Assembly (NCBI RefSeq): GCF_014645795.1
Contig: NZ_BMMK01000001.1
Span: 208,745-272,744 of the forward strand
Source of the DNA: Longimycelium tulufanense
GTDB taxonomy: Bacteria > Actinomycetota > Actinomycetes > Mycobacteriales > Pseudonocardiaceae
DNA: 64,000 bases
Direction: 5' to 3'
Shown: positions 25,854 to 37,000 of the stretch, one piece after another
How positions within the stretch are numbered: position 1 is the stretch's first letter
Layout: each line of letters begins with the position of its first letter
Notes under the pieces: model-generated
What the model was told of the DNA's origin: nothing
Databases searched by the model: none
What the model saw: the letters and a program-made list of their open reading frames with translations, nothing else
Position numbers and translations under genes: made by a program

Positions 25854-28644
25854 GTGATCACGGCTGAGATGAAGCGCAAGATCGACCAGGTATGGAGCTC
25901 GTTCTGGGCAGCGGGCATCTCGAACCCACTGGAGATCATCGAGCAGATCACCTGCCTGGTCCACCTCCGCCGGCTTGAGGAGCTGTACCCAGGCACCGAC
26001 GGTTCGTCGCAGCCGCTGATTTACCGGGCGTCGACCGAGCGCCTGCGGTGGTCGAAGCTCACCGAAGAAGCCCCGCAGCGCATGCTCGCGATCGTTCGCG
26101 ACGACGTTGTCGCGTGGCTGCGGGATCTCAGTTATCGGTTTCCGGATCACTTCGGCCAGTTCAAAAGCGTGCGGTTCACCATCACTACGCCGAGCTTGCT
26201 GATGAGGGCAGTCGATCTTGTCAACGACTTCGACATCAGTGAGGCGAGCACCGCTGGAGCTCTCTACGAGCACTTGCTCGGCAAGATCGACGGGAACTCC
26301 GGACACCTCCGCACACCACGCGACGTCGTCGAGCTGCTGGTGCAGATGACGAAACCGGGCAGAGCAGACGACATCTGCGACCCTTTCTGCGGTACAGGAG
26401 AGCTCTTGCTGGCCGCCGGACAGTTCGTCAAACGATCGGATGTGGGAGGACCGTCCGAAGGTGTCCTCCGAGGGTTCAGCGCGCACTCTGGGTTTCTGCC
26501 CATCACGGAGATGAACCTGGCCCTGTACGGCGTAGCGCAGCCGGATCTCCGGTCGGTCGACCCTTTGAGCCGCGATGCCGACGGCTTGGGCGAGTACTCG
26601 TTGATCCTGGCCAACCCACCTTTCGGTGGCTACTACGACTACGACCGGCTCTCTGATGTGCTGAGAATGTATGCCGGAACCAGGAAGACCGAACTGCTCT
26701 ATCTTGCAGGGATTCTGCGGTGGCTGAAGCCGGGTGGACGTGCCGGAGTCGTGGTGCCGGACGGGAGTGCTCTTCGGAAGTACCTCGGCTCATCAAGAGA
26801 TTCGGCGCACTCTTGTGGAGAAGCACAGGCTGGACGGCGTGGTGAGCTTGCCCAAGGGGGTTTTCCAGCCGTACTCGGGAGTGCCGGCATCGCTACTGTT
26901 CTTCACCAAAACGGACCGCACGGACTTCGTGTGGTTCTACGACATGACCGGAGAGGAATGGGGGCGCGACGGCGCCCACGCCTCGACGTTGGCCGACGTT
27001 GTATCGAGGTGGCAGAAGCGAGACAGCTCGGAGCGCAAGAGAACTCCGGCCGATCAGAGCTTCTGCGTACCGGTGGCGGACATCGTCGCCAACGGGTACG
27101 AGCTCACGCCTCACCGCTACCGGCACGAGCACGAGATGAAGAAGCTCGCTCGAGACGGTGTGTGGCGCCTCGGCGACATCGCCGAGGTGATCGCGGGAAA
27201 GGTGCGGACCTCGTCGGCGGACAACGACGTCGACGCCACCGGGGCGGGTAATGAACGGCGGGTGCTCCGCCCCGCCCTGCTCGACGTTTCGCTGCCTGAC
27301 GTCGAAGATCTCCCGGTCACCGCACGGACAGCCGACTCCGGCAGTACCCTGCGCGAAGGCGACGTGGTAGGGCGTGATCTGGCCACAGCCCGTCACTGGA
27401 CGGTGCTGCCACGCCATTATGAGGGAGTGCAGGCGGGGCAGGGGTTGCTGGTCGTACGGCCTGTCCAGGGCGAGGTACCCGCCGAGTATCTGGCGGCCTA
27501 CCTGTCCAGCCCGCAGGCTGAACGCAACTTTCCTCGCTACAACGTCATTCCGCGGATCCGTCCCAAGGAACTGGCCGATCTCCTGGTCCCGGCGTGTGAC
27601 GGCACCTTCGCCGAGATTCGCGCCGCCATGACAAGACTGACGGAAGGCGTCGACGAGGCCGCGAAGATCCACGACAACCTACGGCGCTCGAAGACGGCGA
27701 TCTTCGAGCCGGGCGGCAGCGGCGAGCGTCGGAGCAGGCTGGAACAGGCGGGCGAGCTGAGCTCGCTGGTCGCGCAGAACCTGCGCAGGCAGGGTGAACC
27801 GTATCGGCTTTTCCAGGATTCCTATCCGTACCCGATCGCCCGTGCCGTGCGCAGGTTCAAGCACAGTTCGTCTCCAGCGGAGAAGCACGAGGCGGCTCTC
27901 CTGTGTGTCGAGTCCTTGATCCTCTCTTTGGGCATCGTCTCCCTTTCTCTTTCCGCGCAACGAGGGTGGGACGCCCTGGCAGAGGTACAGGCGTGGGCGA
28001 CGGGAGTGCGGCAGGGCGGTGTCTCGCTGGGGCACTGGGTGGGCGTGATCAGGGCCACGGGAACGTTCGCCCGGGAAAGCGGGGACGAGGCAGCAGGCCT
28101 GGCCGAGGCGACGGCAACGAAGAAGGGAGGGAAAGGCTTGATGGCCGACCTAGGCTCCCTCGTGACGCTGCGGAACAAGATCAGGCACGGAGCCGGTCCC
28201 CGTACTCGCGCAGAGATCGAGCGCAGCCTGGAGAAACTGGAGGAGCTGACCTTCAGGGCACTCACCGGGAGCTCGTTCCTCGCCAAGATGTCACTGGTGC
28301 ACACGAGCAAGCTGCGCTGGCTTCCGAACGCCGGCAAGTACGAGGTCGCGGGCCTTGCGCTGATGGGTGATCACCCCGACTTCGAACCTGCGGTGTTCGA
28401 GACCGGCCGCCCGCTCGCCGATGATCGTCTGTACCTGTTCACCCGGCAGGGAGAGATGATTCCGCTGTGGCCCTTCTGTGTGCTGGGCGACTGCCCAACC
28501 TGCCTGACTCCAGAGGTCTACTACCCGGATCGGCTCACGGGGACGACAGCTTTGCTGAAGAGTCTGGACCGCGGGCACGAACTCGAGAGCGAGGAGGTGT
28601 TCGAGGACCTGAAGCGGTGGACTACGCCAGCCTCGGCCGACTGA
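25854..28644 (+). pseudogene. HsdM-like N6-adenine methylase fused to HsdS-type recognition domain and C-terminal module (one-base frameshift)
   Basis: The first frame (GTG 25854) has the SAM motif CDPFCGTGELLLAA and catalytic NPPFGG, then VVVPDG. An extra G in the GGG at 26763-26765 shifts the frame; the second frame resumes exactly with GVLFGSTSAHQEIRRTL and LVEKHRLDGVVSLPKGVFQP, as expected for HsdM. Bases 27150-27640 encode a single HsdS-like target domain (WRLGDIAEVIAGKVRT ... YNVIPRIRPKELADLLVPAC). From 27820 a further module (YPYPIARAV to a Cys-rich CVLGDCPTCLTP end) is unfamiliar. Undisrupted, the protein would have about 930 residues. No restriction subunit is adjacent. Either a true null mutation or a sequencing slip in the G run; if the latter, this is an intact M-S fusion. 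Confidence 0.8.
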
Positions 28645-28677
28645 CACACATGGCACCTGTCAACGGCGTTCGAATAT

Positions 28678-29977
28678 TGACCCCCGGTGGTCGCGCGGGT
28701 TCTAGGGCGGATTCGAGTGATCATTGCAACGTCGCTGGATCATGATGACAGCACGTCCCGGAGGACGTCTGCGGGTGTCCGCCAGCCAAGGGTTTTGCGT
28801 GGGCGGTTGTTGAGGCGGTCCTGGACGGCTTGGAGGTCGGCGGGAGTGTGGACAGAGAGGTCGGTGCGTTTCGGGAAGTACTGGCGCAGCAACCCGTTCG
28901 TGTTCTCGTTCGTGCCGCGCTGCCACGGGCTTGCGGGATGGGCGAAGAACACGCCTTCCCGCAGCAGTGGCGCAATCTGTCCATGGCAGGCCATCTCCAA
29001 GCCCTGGTCCCAGGTCAGCGTCAGCCGCAACGACTCTGGCAAGCCTCCGAGCACCGAGGTGAGGGCATCACGAGTCGCCTCCGCGGTGCGGTCGGCGGGC
29101 AGGTGTACCAGCAGGGCGTAACGGCTGGCGCGGTCGACCAGGGTGCCGATCGCCGAGCGGCCCCGGCGCCCACGATGAGGTCCCCTTCCCAATCGCCGCA
29201 CCGAGTCCGCTCCAGCGCAGCGGAGGGGCGCCGGTCGATCAACTCCGCCGGCGCGATGAACCTGGTGCTGCGCCGGTCGGCGCGCCGACGGTGCTTGCGC
29301 AACGGTCGACCGGTGCGCAGCCGTCGCGTGAGCTGCCTGCTCAAGCCGCCCCTGCCGCCGTGATAGAGCGCCTGGTAGATCGTCTCGTGGCACACATGCC
29401 AGCCGGGTCGGTCGGGGAATGCGATCCGCAGATGGGCCGCGATCTGCTCCGGACTCCACTCCGACTCAAGCCTGGCCTGCACCTCCGCGCGCAACAGCGC
29501 GTCGTCGACCAGCCGGGACCGCCGTGGCCGACGACTCCGCTGCCGCGCACGCGCGTGCGCCAGGTCGCCGTCGTAGCCGCGGTCGTGGGCGAGGACGTTG
29601 CGGCGCAGTTCCCGGCTGACCGTCGACGGCGCACGACCAATCATCGCCGCGATCTTCCGAACACCCAGCCCCCCTCGGCGCAGCGTGGCGATCCGCTGCC
29701 GCTCCAGCAAGGACAGGAAATCTGTTCGACCGGGCCGGCTCCGGCAGCCTCACCGGCGACAGCCCGCCGTTCTCCGACCGCCACCGATAGCCGGTCTTGC
29801 GACCGATCCCCAGTCGTCTGCACGCCTCGACGACGCCCACACCGGCGGCCAACAGCAACCAGGACTCCGACTCCAGATCGAGTCTGCGCTTGCGCCCACG
29901 CCTCGCCATCAACACGCCCTTCATGATCAGGTGTGTTGCGACAAGCACTAGAACCCGCGCGTCCCGCCAGGGGGTCA
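28678..29977 (-). mobile_element. IS30-family insertion sequence (degenerate)
   Basis: An element of about 1.3 kb bounded by imperfect inverted repeats. The outer TGACCCCC is at 28678-28685, with its complement at 29970-29977. The inner CGCGCGGGTTCTAG is at 28692-28705, with a perfect complement at 29948-29961; the two end sequences differ by two bases in spacing. No clear target duplication is visible. It lies 33 bases after the HsdM-like gene stop. Confidence 0.75.
28740..29909 (-). pseudogene. IS30-family transposase, two frameshifts
   Basis: Three frames must be joined. MARRGRKRRLDLESESW from 29909 carries the first helix-turn-helix. A switch near 29715 leads to LLERQRIATLRRGGLGVRKI with the second HTH (APSTVSRELRRN). 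A switch near 29175 leads from GDWEGDLIVG to RSAIGTLVDRASRYALLVHL and on to the DDE glutamate region SPWQRGTNENTNGLLRQYFP. The order and spacing match IS30 transposases. With two frameshifts it should be inactive, unless one is programmed. Confidence 0.85.
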
Positions 29978-31080
29978 GTTTTCACGCGTCGTCGACAGCA
30001 CCGACGGACGAGCTACTCCTGCGGATCATCATCCGCTTGGAGCAGGTAGTCGATCACCCACCAAGCCAGCGGTGCGGTGCCTTCAGCAACGTTGTCGCCT
30101 GCGTAGGTCGCCAGGTAGAAGGCTCCTGGACTACCTTTCTCGCTGCCCGGTCGGACTGGAGACCCGGACCACCACCCCGACTACCGTCCCGGTCTGTTCC
30201 AGCAGCTCATGCCAGCCTGCCTCGGCCCGAACCGCCGGCCGGTTTCACGACCCGACCGGGCGAAAAGCGCAGCTCGTCAGATGCAGAAGTCGCGTCATCC
30301 GTCGGAGGTCGAGGCACTGTTCGGAGACCAGTGGCGGCGGCATTCCCTCCTGACGGTAGGTGATCTCGGTACGTGCCGCCGCCCTGGCCGGACCTCGGGG
30401 AGGGCACCACCCTGCGCGAGATCGTTGTGCGGAGGGCCGGACCTCGGGCGGGAGCACCAAAGGATGGGAACTGGGCTGACCAGGGGATTCGTACCGGCAG
30501 CTTGGTCATCGAGTCGTCTTTCGGGTTGTCTGGAGCAGGGTGACGCTTGCCAAGCATGGGTGGCGTGGTGCTTCGCCCAGATGCTTGCCCCTGAGGGGCC
30601 TGACCGCACACCCTGGGTCTTGGGTGGTCAGGGGTCAGCGCGCGCCGCGGGCTCCGCTAGACCCGATTCCGTCGGTGGACCAAGGACGCCATAGTGCGCC
30701 TACCTGTGGAAACAAAACTTCCGCAGATCGGCGAGGTTCCGTTCAGAGCCGTTGAATGCAGTTCAGGGCCGTCGAGCGCGCCTGTCTGCTCCCCAGCTCC
30801 CCGACGGGTGGAAGCCGCTTCCAGCCGACGCTGATCTTTACACCGAGCTTGCCGACGCACGGCATACCGACCGGCCTCGAGGAAGCCGTCCATGCGCAGT
30901 AGCATGCCGCCCTTGACCTGCGTGGATGTGGCTATCGGCATGCACAGTGTCGTGATGCGCGATGATGTTCTTGTGACGCACCGGCTGCTGCAGACTGTGC
31001 GCCGGCCTGTTCGGACGGCGGGCACGGGCTCGCGCTGGGCGTCCAACATTCATCGTCGAGTGAGCCTCGTAAGGAGCCTT
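29978..31080. other. Gene-poor region upstream of the type I operon
   Basis: 1.1 kb with no supported gene. A longer in-frame extension of hsdM back to 30892 lacks a ribosome site and is rejected. Repeat copy B lies inside. The immediate hsdM leader has AAGGAG at 31071-31076. No palindromic operator was noticed. Confidence 0.4.
30450..30520 (+). repeat. Dispersed repeat, copy B
   Basis: Contains CACCAAAGGATGGGAACTGG, GCTGACCAGGGG and CCGGCAGCTTGGTCATCGAG, collinear with copy A at 25314-25390. It lies about 600 bases before the second hsdM gene. Nearby, GGCCGGACCTCGGG occurs twice (around 30390 and 30435), a shorter direct repeat. Confidence 0.55.
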
Positions 31081-32826
31081 GTGAGCACCCTGGGTAGTTT
31101 CATCTGGTCGATCGCCGACCAGCTTCGGGGTCCCTACCGCCCCAACCAGTACGGCAACGTGATCCTCCCGCTCACGATCCTGCGCCGCCTCGACTGCATC
31201 CTCGAGCCCGACCGGGAGACGGTCCGGGAGTTGGCGGCGAAGTACGACAACCCGAACCGGCTCAGGATCGAGGTCAAGAAGGCGACCGGCCGGCCGTTCT
31301 ACAACACCTCGAACTACTCCTTCGCCAACCTGCTTGCCGACGCCGACGGGCTAGCGGACAACCTGGCCGACTACATCGACCGGTTCTCGCCCGATGTCGA
31401 CGTGTTCGAGTACTTCGACTTCAAGAAGGAGATCCTCGCCCTGAAGAAGGCGGGGCTTCTGCGCGAGGTCATCACGTCCTTCAAGGCCGTCGACCTACAC
31501 CCGGATGTTGTCTCCAACGCTGACATGGGTGATGCGTTCGAGTACATCATCCGCAAGTTCAACGAGGCCGCGAACGAGACCTCGGGTGACCACTACACCC
31601 CGCGGGACGCGATCCGGCTGCTGGTCGACCTGCTCTTCGCCGAGAAGGAGGTCGACCTGGCCGAGGCCGGCATCGTTCGTACGCTGTACGATCCGACCGC
31701 GGGCACCGGCGGCATGCTCGCCTTGGCCGAGGAGCATCTGCTCGCGCAGAACCCCGACGCGAAGCTGAGCCTGTACGGCCAGGAGTACAACCCGCAGTCG
31801 TACGCGATCTGCAAGTCCGACCTGCTGGCCAAGGGCCACGACGCGTCCAATATCGCGTTCGGCAACACGCTCACCGATGATGCGTTCAAGGGCCGCCAGT
31901 TCGACTTCTGCATGTCCAACCCGCCCTACGGCGTCGACTGGAAGCAGTACGCCAAGGCGGTCACAAAGGAGCGCGACGAAGCGGGCCCCTACGGCCGGTT
32001 CGCCCCCGGCCTCCCGTCGACCTCGGACGGGCAGATGCTCTTCCTGCTCCACCTGGCTCACAAGATGCGGGCGCCGGAGGACGGCGGCGGCCGGGCCGGG
32101 ATCGTGATGAACGGCTCGCCGCTCTTCAACGGCGCCGCCGAGTCCGGCCCCTCCAACATCCGCAAGTGGCTGCTGGAGAACGACCTGGTCGATGCCATCG
32201 TCGCGCTGCCGACGAACATGTTCTTCAACACCGGGATCGCCACCTACATCTGGATCCTCGACAACACCAAGCACCCCGACCGCAAAGGCAAGGTTCAGCT
32301 CATCGACGGCACCTCGTTCTGGACCAAGATGCGCAAGAACCTCGGCTCCAAGGGCCGCGAGATCAGCGACGCCGACCGCGCCAAGATCGTCAAGCTGTAC
32401 GCCGACTTCGACGATGCAGACCCGGACTTGTCCAAGGTGCTGCGCAACGACGAGTTCGGCTACTGGACGATCACGGTCGAGCGCCCCCTCCTCAACGAGA
32501 ACGGCAAGCCGGTCCTCGACCGCAAGGGCAAACCCAAGCCGGACAGCAAGAAGCGCGACACCGAGAACGTCCCGTTCACCTACGGCGGCTCGACCGCCGG
32601 CGCGGCCGGCAAGGTCGAGGTCATCCAGGCGTACTTCGACGCCGAGGTGAAGCCACACGTCCCCGACGCCTGGATCGACTGGGCCAAGGTCAAGACCGGC
32701 TACGAGATCCCCTTCACCCGCCACTTCTACAAGTACGTCCCACCCCGCCCCCTCGCCGAGATCGACGCCGACCTGGAAAAGCAGGTCGCCAAAATCCTCG
32801 ACCTGCTGCGGGAGGTCGAAGGATGA
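31081..32826 (+). CDS. hsdM: Type I restriction-modification methyltransferase subunit HsdM
   Basis: A 581-aa HsdM from GTG 31081 (AAGGAG five bases upstream). The N-terminal helical domain (SFIWSIADQLRGPYRPNQYG) is followed by SAM motif I DPTAGTGGML and catalytic motif IV SNPPYGVDW. The subunit transfers methyl to adenine N6 at the site chosen by HsdS and is part of the M2S1 and R2M2S1 complexes. Its stop overlaps the hsdS start (ATGA). All core motifs look intact, so it should be functional. Confidence 0.95.
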   Translation: MSTLGSFIWSIADQLRGPYRPNQYGNVILPLTILRRLDCILEPDRETVRELAAKYDNPNRLRIEVKKATGRPFYNTSNYSFANLLADADGLADNLADYIDRFSPDVDVFEYFDFKKEILALKKAGLLREVITSFKAVDLHPDVVSNADMGDAFEYIIRKFNEAANETSGDHYTPRDAIRLLVDLLFAEKEVDLAEAGIVRTLYDPTAGTGGMLALAEEHLLAQNPDAKLSLYGQEYNPQSYAICKSDLLAKGHDASNIAFGNTLTDDAFKGRQFDFCMSNPPYGVDWKQYAKAVTKERDEAGPYGRFAPGLPSTSDGQMLFLLHLAHKMRAPEDGGGRAGIVMNGSPLFNGAAESGPSNIRKWLLENDLVDAIVALPTNMFFNTGIATYIWILDNTKHPDRKGKVQLIDGTSFWTKMRKNLGSKGREISDADRAKIVKLYADFDDADPDLSKVLRNDEFGYWTITVERPLLNENGKPVLDRKGKPKPDSKKRDTENVPFTYGGSTAGAAGKVEVIQAYFDAEVKPHVPDAWIDWAKVKTGYEIPFTRHFYKYVPPRPLAEIDADLEKQVAKILDLLREVEG

Positions 32827-34082
32827 CCGACTCGGTCCGACTCAAGTGGCTGCTCACCGAATCCGACGTGCGAGCGGGCGCGGAAGCCGAGGCACTGCCG
32901 CTGCTGTCGGTCTCGATCAGTTGGGGCGTCCGACGTCGGGATGCGTCGGATATGACCACGCGGGCGGCGTCCGAGGATCTGTCCAACTACAAGCTCTGCC
33001 GCGCGGGCGACCTTGTCATCAACCGGATGCGGGCGTTCCAGGGCGCGCTCGGCATCGCGCCGGAGGACGGGGTCGTCAGCCCGGACTACGCGGTGCTGCG
33101 AGTTGACCCGAGGATCGACAAGCGGTGGCTGAACTACTTCCTCACCAGCGGATACAGTGTGTCGACGATGGCGAGCCTGGTCCGGGGCATCGGCGGAACC
33201 GAGGCCGGGAACGTTCGAACTCCCCGGCTGAACATCAGCGACCTGCAGTCGATGATCGCACCCCTCGTGTCGGCCGACGAGCAGCGCGCCATCGCCGACT
33301 ACCTCGACCGCGAGACCGCCCGCATCGACACGCTCATCGAGGAGCAGCAGCGCCTGATCGAGCTGCTCCGCGAGCGACGCGAGGTCGTCATCGACGAGGA
33401 GTTGGCCAAGCGTGGCGTCCGCGCGCCCACTTCTCTCGACGGCAGCGCGCGATACGAAGTCCCAGATGGTTGGCAGGTTGTTCTTCTCGGCCGCGCACTT
33501 CGTCAACTGACCAACGGATTCGTCGGGCCGACTCGAGACATCTTGGTGGAGGACGGCGTCCGCTACATCCAGAGCACGCACATCAAAGCTGGTCGCATCG
33601 ACTTCGAGCGGCGCCCGTTCTACGTGTCACGCGAGTGGCATGACGAACGCCCACGGATCCACCTACAGGCCGGTGATGTCCTTATTGTGCAGACAGGCGA
33701 CATCGGGAAGGTGGCCGTTGTCCCTCCGGGCTTTGGCGACGCGAGCTGTCATGCCCTTCAAATCGCACGGGTACGCCCTGAATTGTTGAGCGGCGAGTAT
33801 CTCGCGACGTTTCTGAGCTCCCGGCTCGGATACAACTCGTTGCTCGTGAGAGCGACTGGTGCGCTTCACCCACACCTTGAGGCGGGAATCCGCGCTGTCC
33901 CCCTCGTCGTGCCGCCCTGCCCAGTTCAAGCGGAGATCGTTCAGAGTAGTGCGGAGCAGACCGCCAAGATAGACGTGCTCATCGCCGAGACCGAGCGGTT
34001 CATCGAACTCGCCCGCGAGCGGCGGGCGGCGCTGATCACGGCGGCGGTGACGGGGCAGATTGACGTACGGGAGGCGACGTGA
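32823..34082 (+). CDS. hsdS: Type I restriction specificity subunit HsdS
   Basis: A 419-aa HsdS from ATG 32823, four bases overlapping hsdM. Two target-recognition domains (about residues 5-165 and 205-370) alternate with long helices: DEQRAIADYLDRETARIDTL at the end of the first and AKIDVLIAETERFIELARER at the very end. This is the standard TRD1-helix-TRD2-helix layout that reads a bipartite DNA site. The site itself cannot be predicted by eye. The stop overlaps the hsdR start. Confidence 0.93.
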   Translation: MTDSVRLKWLLTESDVRAGAEAEALPLLSVSISWGVRRRDASDMTTRAASEDLSNYKLCRAGDLVINRMRAFQGALGIAPEDGVVSPDYAVLRVDPRIDKRWLNYFLTSGYSVSTMASLVRGIGGTEAGNVRTPRLNISDLQSMIAPLVSADEQRAIADYLDRETARIDTLIEEQQRLIELLRERREVVIDEELAKRGVRAPTSLDGSARYEVPDGWQVVLLGRALRQLTNGFVGPTRDILVEDGVRYIQSTHIKAGRIDFERRPFYVSREWHDERPRIHLQAGDVLIVQTGDIGKVAVVPPGFGDASCHALQIARVRPELLSGEYLATFLSSRLGYNSLLVRATGALHPHLEAGIRAVPLVVPPCPVQAEIVQSSAEQTAKIDVLIAETERFIELARERRAALITAAVTGQIDVREAT

Positions 34083-37000
34083 CGGCCGATCACAATGAGG
34101 TCGTCTTCGAGTCGGAGATTTGCGAGTATCTGGCCGCCCACGGGTGGCTGTATTCGGCGAACGACACCGGCTACGACCGGGAGCGTGCGCTCTTCCCCGA
34201 GGATCTGTTCGCCTGGCTGGAGGAGACCCAGCAGGCGCCGTACGGGAAAGCCTTGAGGGCGGCGGGGTCGGAGGCGAGGTTCCTTGATGTGCTGGCCACG
34301 GCGCTTGACAAGCCGCTCGAACACGGTGGGGGGACGCTGAACATCCTGCGCAACGGGGTGCAGTACATCGGCGGTGGCCGGTTGAAGATGGCGCAGTTCC
34401 GGCCCGAGACCTCGCTGAACACGACCACGAACGAGCAGTACGCGGCGATGCGGGTGCGGGTGATGCGGCAGGTGCACTTCTCCACCTCTGATCAGCGCTG
34501 CATCGACCTGGTCTTCTTCGTCAACGGGCTCCCGGTCGCCACCGTGGAGTTGAAGACCGACTTCACCCAGTCGCTGGATGAGGCGATCAACCAGTACCGC
34601 AAGGACCGGCACCCGCTGACCAACGGGCGGCCGGAGCCGCTGTTGTCGTTCGGGCATCGGGCGCTGGTGCACTTCGCGGTCTCCAACGACCTGGCCGCGA
34701 TGACCACCCGGCTCGAGGGCGAGAAGACTCACTTCCTGCCGTTCAACATGGGCCACGATGGTGGCGCGGGGAACCCGCCGGGTGAAGGTGGGCGGTCGGC
34801 GACGGCGTACCTGTGGGAGCGGGTCTGGGAGAAGCACGCCTGGCTCAACATCATCGGCCGGCTGATGATCGTGGAGACCAAGGAGGAGTGGGATGTCGCG
34901 ACCGGGACGTCGGTGCGGCGTACGAGCATGCTCTTCCCGCGGTTCCACCAGTGGGAGGCCGTGACGAATATCGTGGCCGCGGTGCGCGAGGAGGGGGTGG
35001 GGCATCGCTACCTGATCGAGCACTCGGCGGGTTCGGGGAAGACGAACACCATCGCTTGGACCGCGCACCGGCTGGCGCGGCTGCATGTGAACGACGAGAA
35101 GGTCTTCGACTCGGTGATCGTGGTCGTGGACCGCACCGTTCTTGACGGGCAGCTCCAGGAGGCGATCCGGCAGATCGACGGGTCAGGGAAGATCGTGGTC
35201 ACGATCAGCCCGGAGGACGTCCGTAAGGCGGGGGCCAAGTCGAAGTCCAGGCTGCTCGCGACCGCATTGAGGAGCGGGGAGTTGATCATCGCGGTGACGA
35301 TGCAGACCTTTCCGTTCGCGCTTGAGGAGATCCGGGCCGACAAGGGTCTGAAGGGCAAGCGGTTCGCCGTGATCGCGGACGAGGCGCATTCCTCGCAGTC
35401 CGGGCAGATCTCCTCCAAGCTCAAGGCCGTGCTGACCGCGGAGGAGATCAAGGAAATCGAGGAGGGCGGCCCCGTCGACGTCGAGTCGATCCTGGCCGCG
35501 GAGATGACCGAGCGGGCCGAGTCGGAGAACATCTCCTACTTCGCGTTCACCGCGACGCCGAAGAACAAGACCCTGGAGCTCTTCGGCCGCAAGGGTCCTG
35601 ACGGTAAGCCGGTCGAGTTCCACCTGTACTCGATGCGGCAGGCGATCGAGGAGGGCTACATCCTCGACGTGCTCAGGGGCTACCAGTCCTACGACACCGC
35701 GCTGAAGATCGCCGGTCAGGCCGAGAGCGGCGAGGGTGAAGTGGTGGTGGAGGAGGCTGCGGCGCGGAAGGGGCTGATGCGGTGGGTGAAGCTGCACCCG
35801 ACCAACATCAGCCAGAAAGTGCAGATCATCGTCGAGCACTTCCACGCCAACGTCGCCCACCTGCTGGAGGGCAAGGCGAAGGCGATGGTCGTGACCGACT
35901 CGCGCAAGGCCGCGGTGAAGTACAAGAAGGCGATCGACGCCTACATCGCCAAGCGGGCCGCCAAGGACGCCTCGTACAACTACCGCACTCTGGTCGCCTT
36001 CTCCGGCTCGGTGACGATGGCCGAGGACGAGGAGTGGGTCTCGGACTGGGGGCCTCAGCCGAGCAAGGACGACGAGTTCACCGAGGCCAACCTGAACCCT
36101 GGTGCCGGCTCGGACTTGGCCGCCGCCTTCAAGGGTGCGACGTACACGATCATGCTGGTCGCCAACAAGTTCCAGACCGGGTTCGACCAGCCACTGCTCT
36201 CGGCGATGTACATCGACAAGAAGCTGTCCGGGGTCACCGCCGTGCAGACGCTCTCCCGGCTCAACCGCACCCATCGCACTGCGGGCGGGGAGCAGAAGCG
36301 CAAGACGTTCGTCATCGACTTCGTGAACAAGCCCGAGGACATCCGGGCTGCGTTCGAGCCGTACTTCACCAACGCCACCCTGGAGACCGAGACTGACCCG
36401 TACGTCGTCGTCCACCTCGCCACCAAGCTCGCCCAGGCTGGGATCTACACGCCAGAGCAGGTGCGCGAGGTCGCCGAACTGTGGGTCACCCGGAAGGGCA
36501 ACAACGCGCTCTCAGCCGCGATCAGCCCGGCCAAGAACGAGTTCGCCCGCCGCTACGCGGCGGCGATCGAGGCCGACGACAAGGTCACCCTCAACACCCT
36601 CGACCTGTTCCGCAAGGACGTCTCCACCTACGTCCGGCTCTACGACTTCATGAGCCAGATCGTCGACTACGGCGACCCGTACATGGAGATGTTGTCGATC
36701 TTCCTGCGGCTTCTGGAGAAGGTCATCGCAGACTCATCCTGGGCCGCGGAGGTCGACCTCTCCGACGTGGTCCTGGTCGGCGTCAAACACAGCAAGGGGA
36801 CTGCGGTCGACATCTCGCTGACCGGTGACGGTGAGCTGAAGGGGATCAGCGCCGCGGGCACCGGGGCGCGGCAGGAGCCGAAGTACGTCGCACTCCAGGT
36901 CGTCATCGACAAGATGAACGATCTCTTCGGCGCCGAGTCTTTCACCGAGTCTCAGGTCCGGGAGTTCGTGCGGGGCCTGGTGCAGCGGCTGCTCGCGTAC

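Noticed and set aside
30892-31080. N-terminal extension of hsdM to 30892
   Set aside because: The extra 63 residues are unlike HsdM; GTG 31081 has a proper Shine-Dalgarno and the canonical N-terminus.
35183-36415. 410-codon minus-strand open frame
   Set aside because: Antisense shadow of hsdR.
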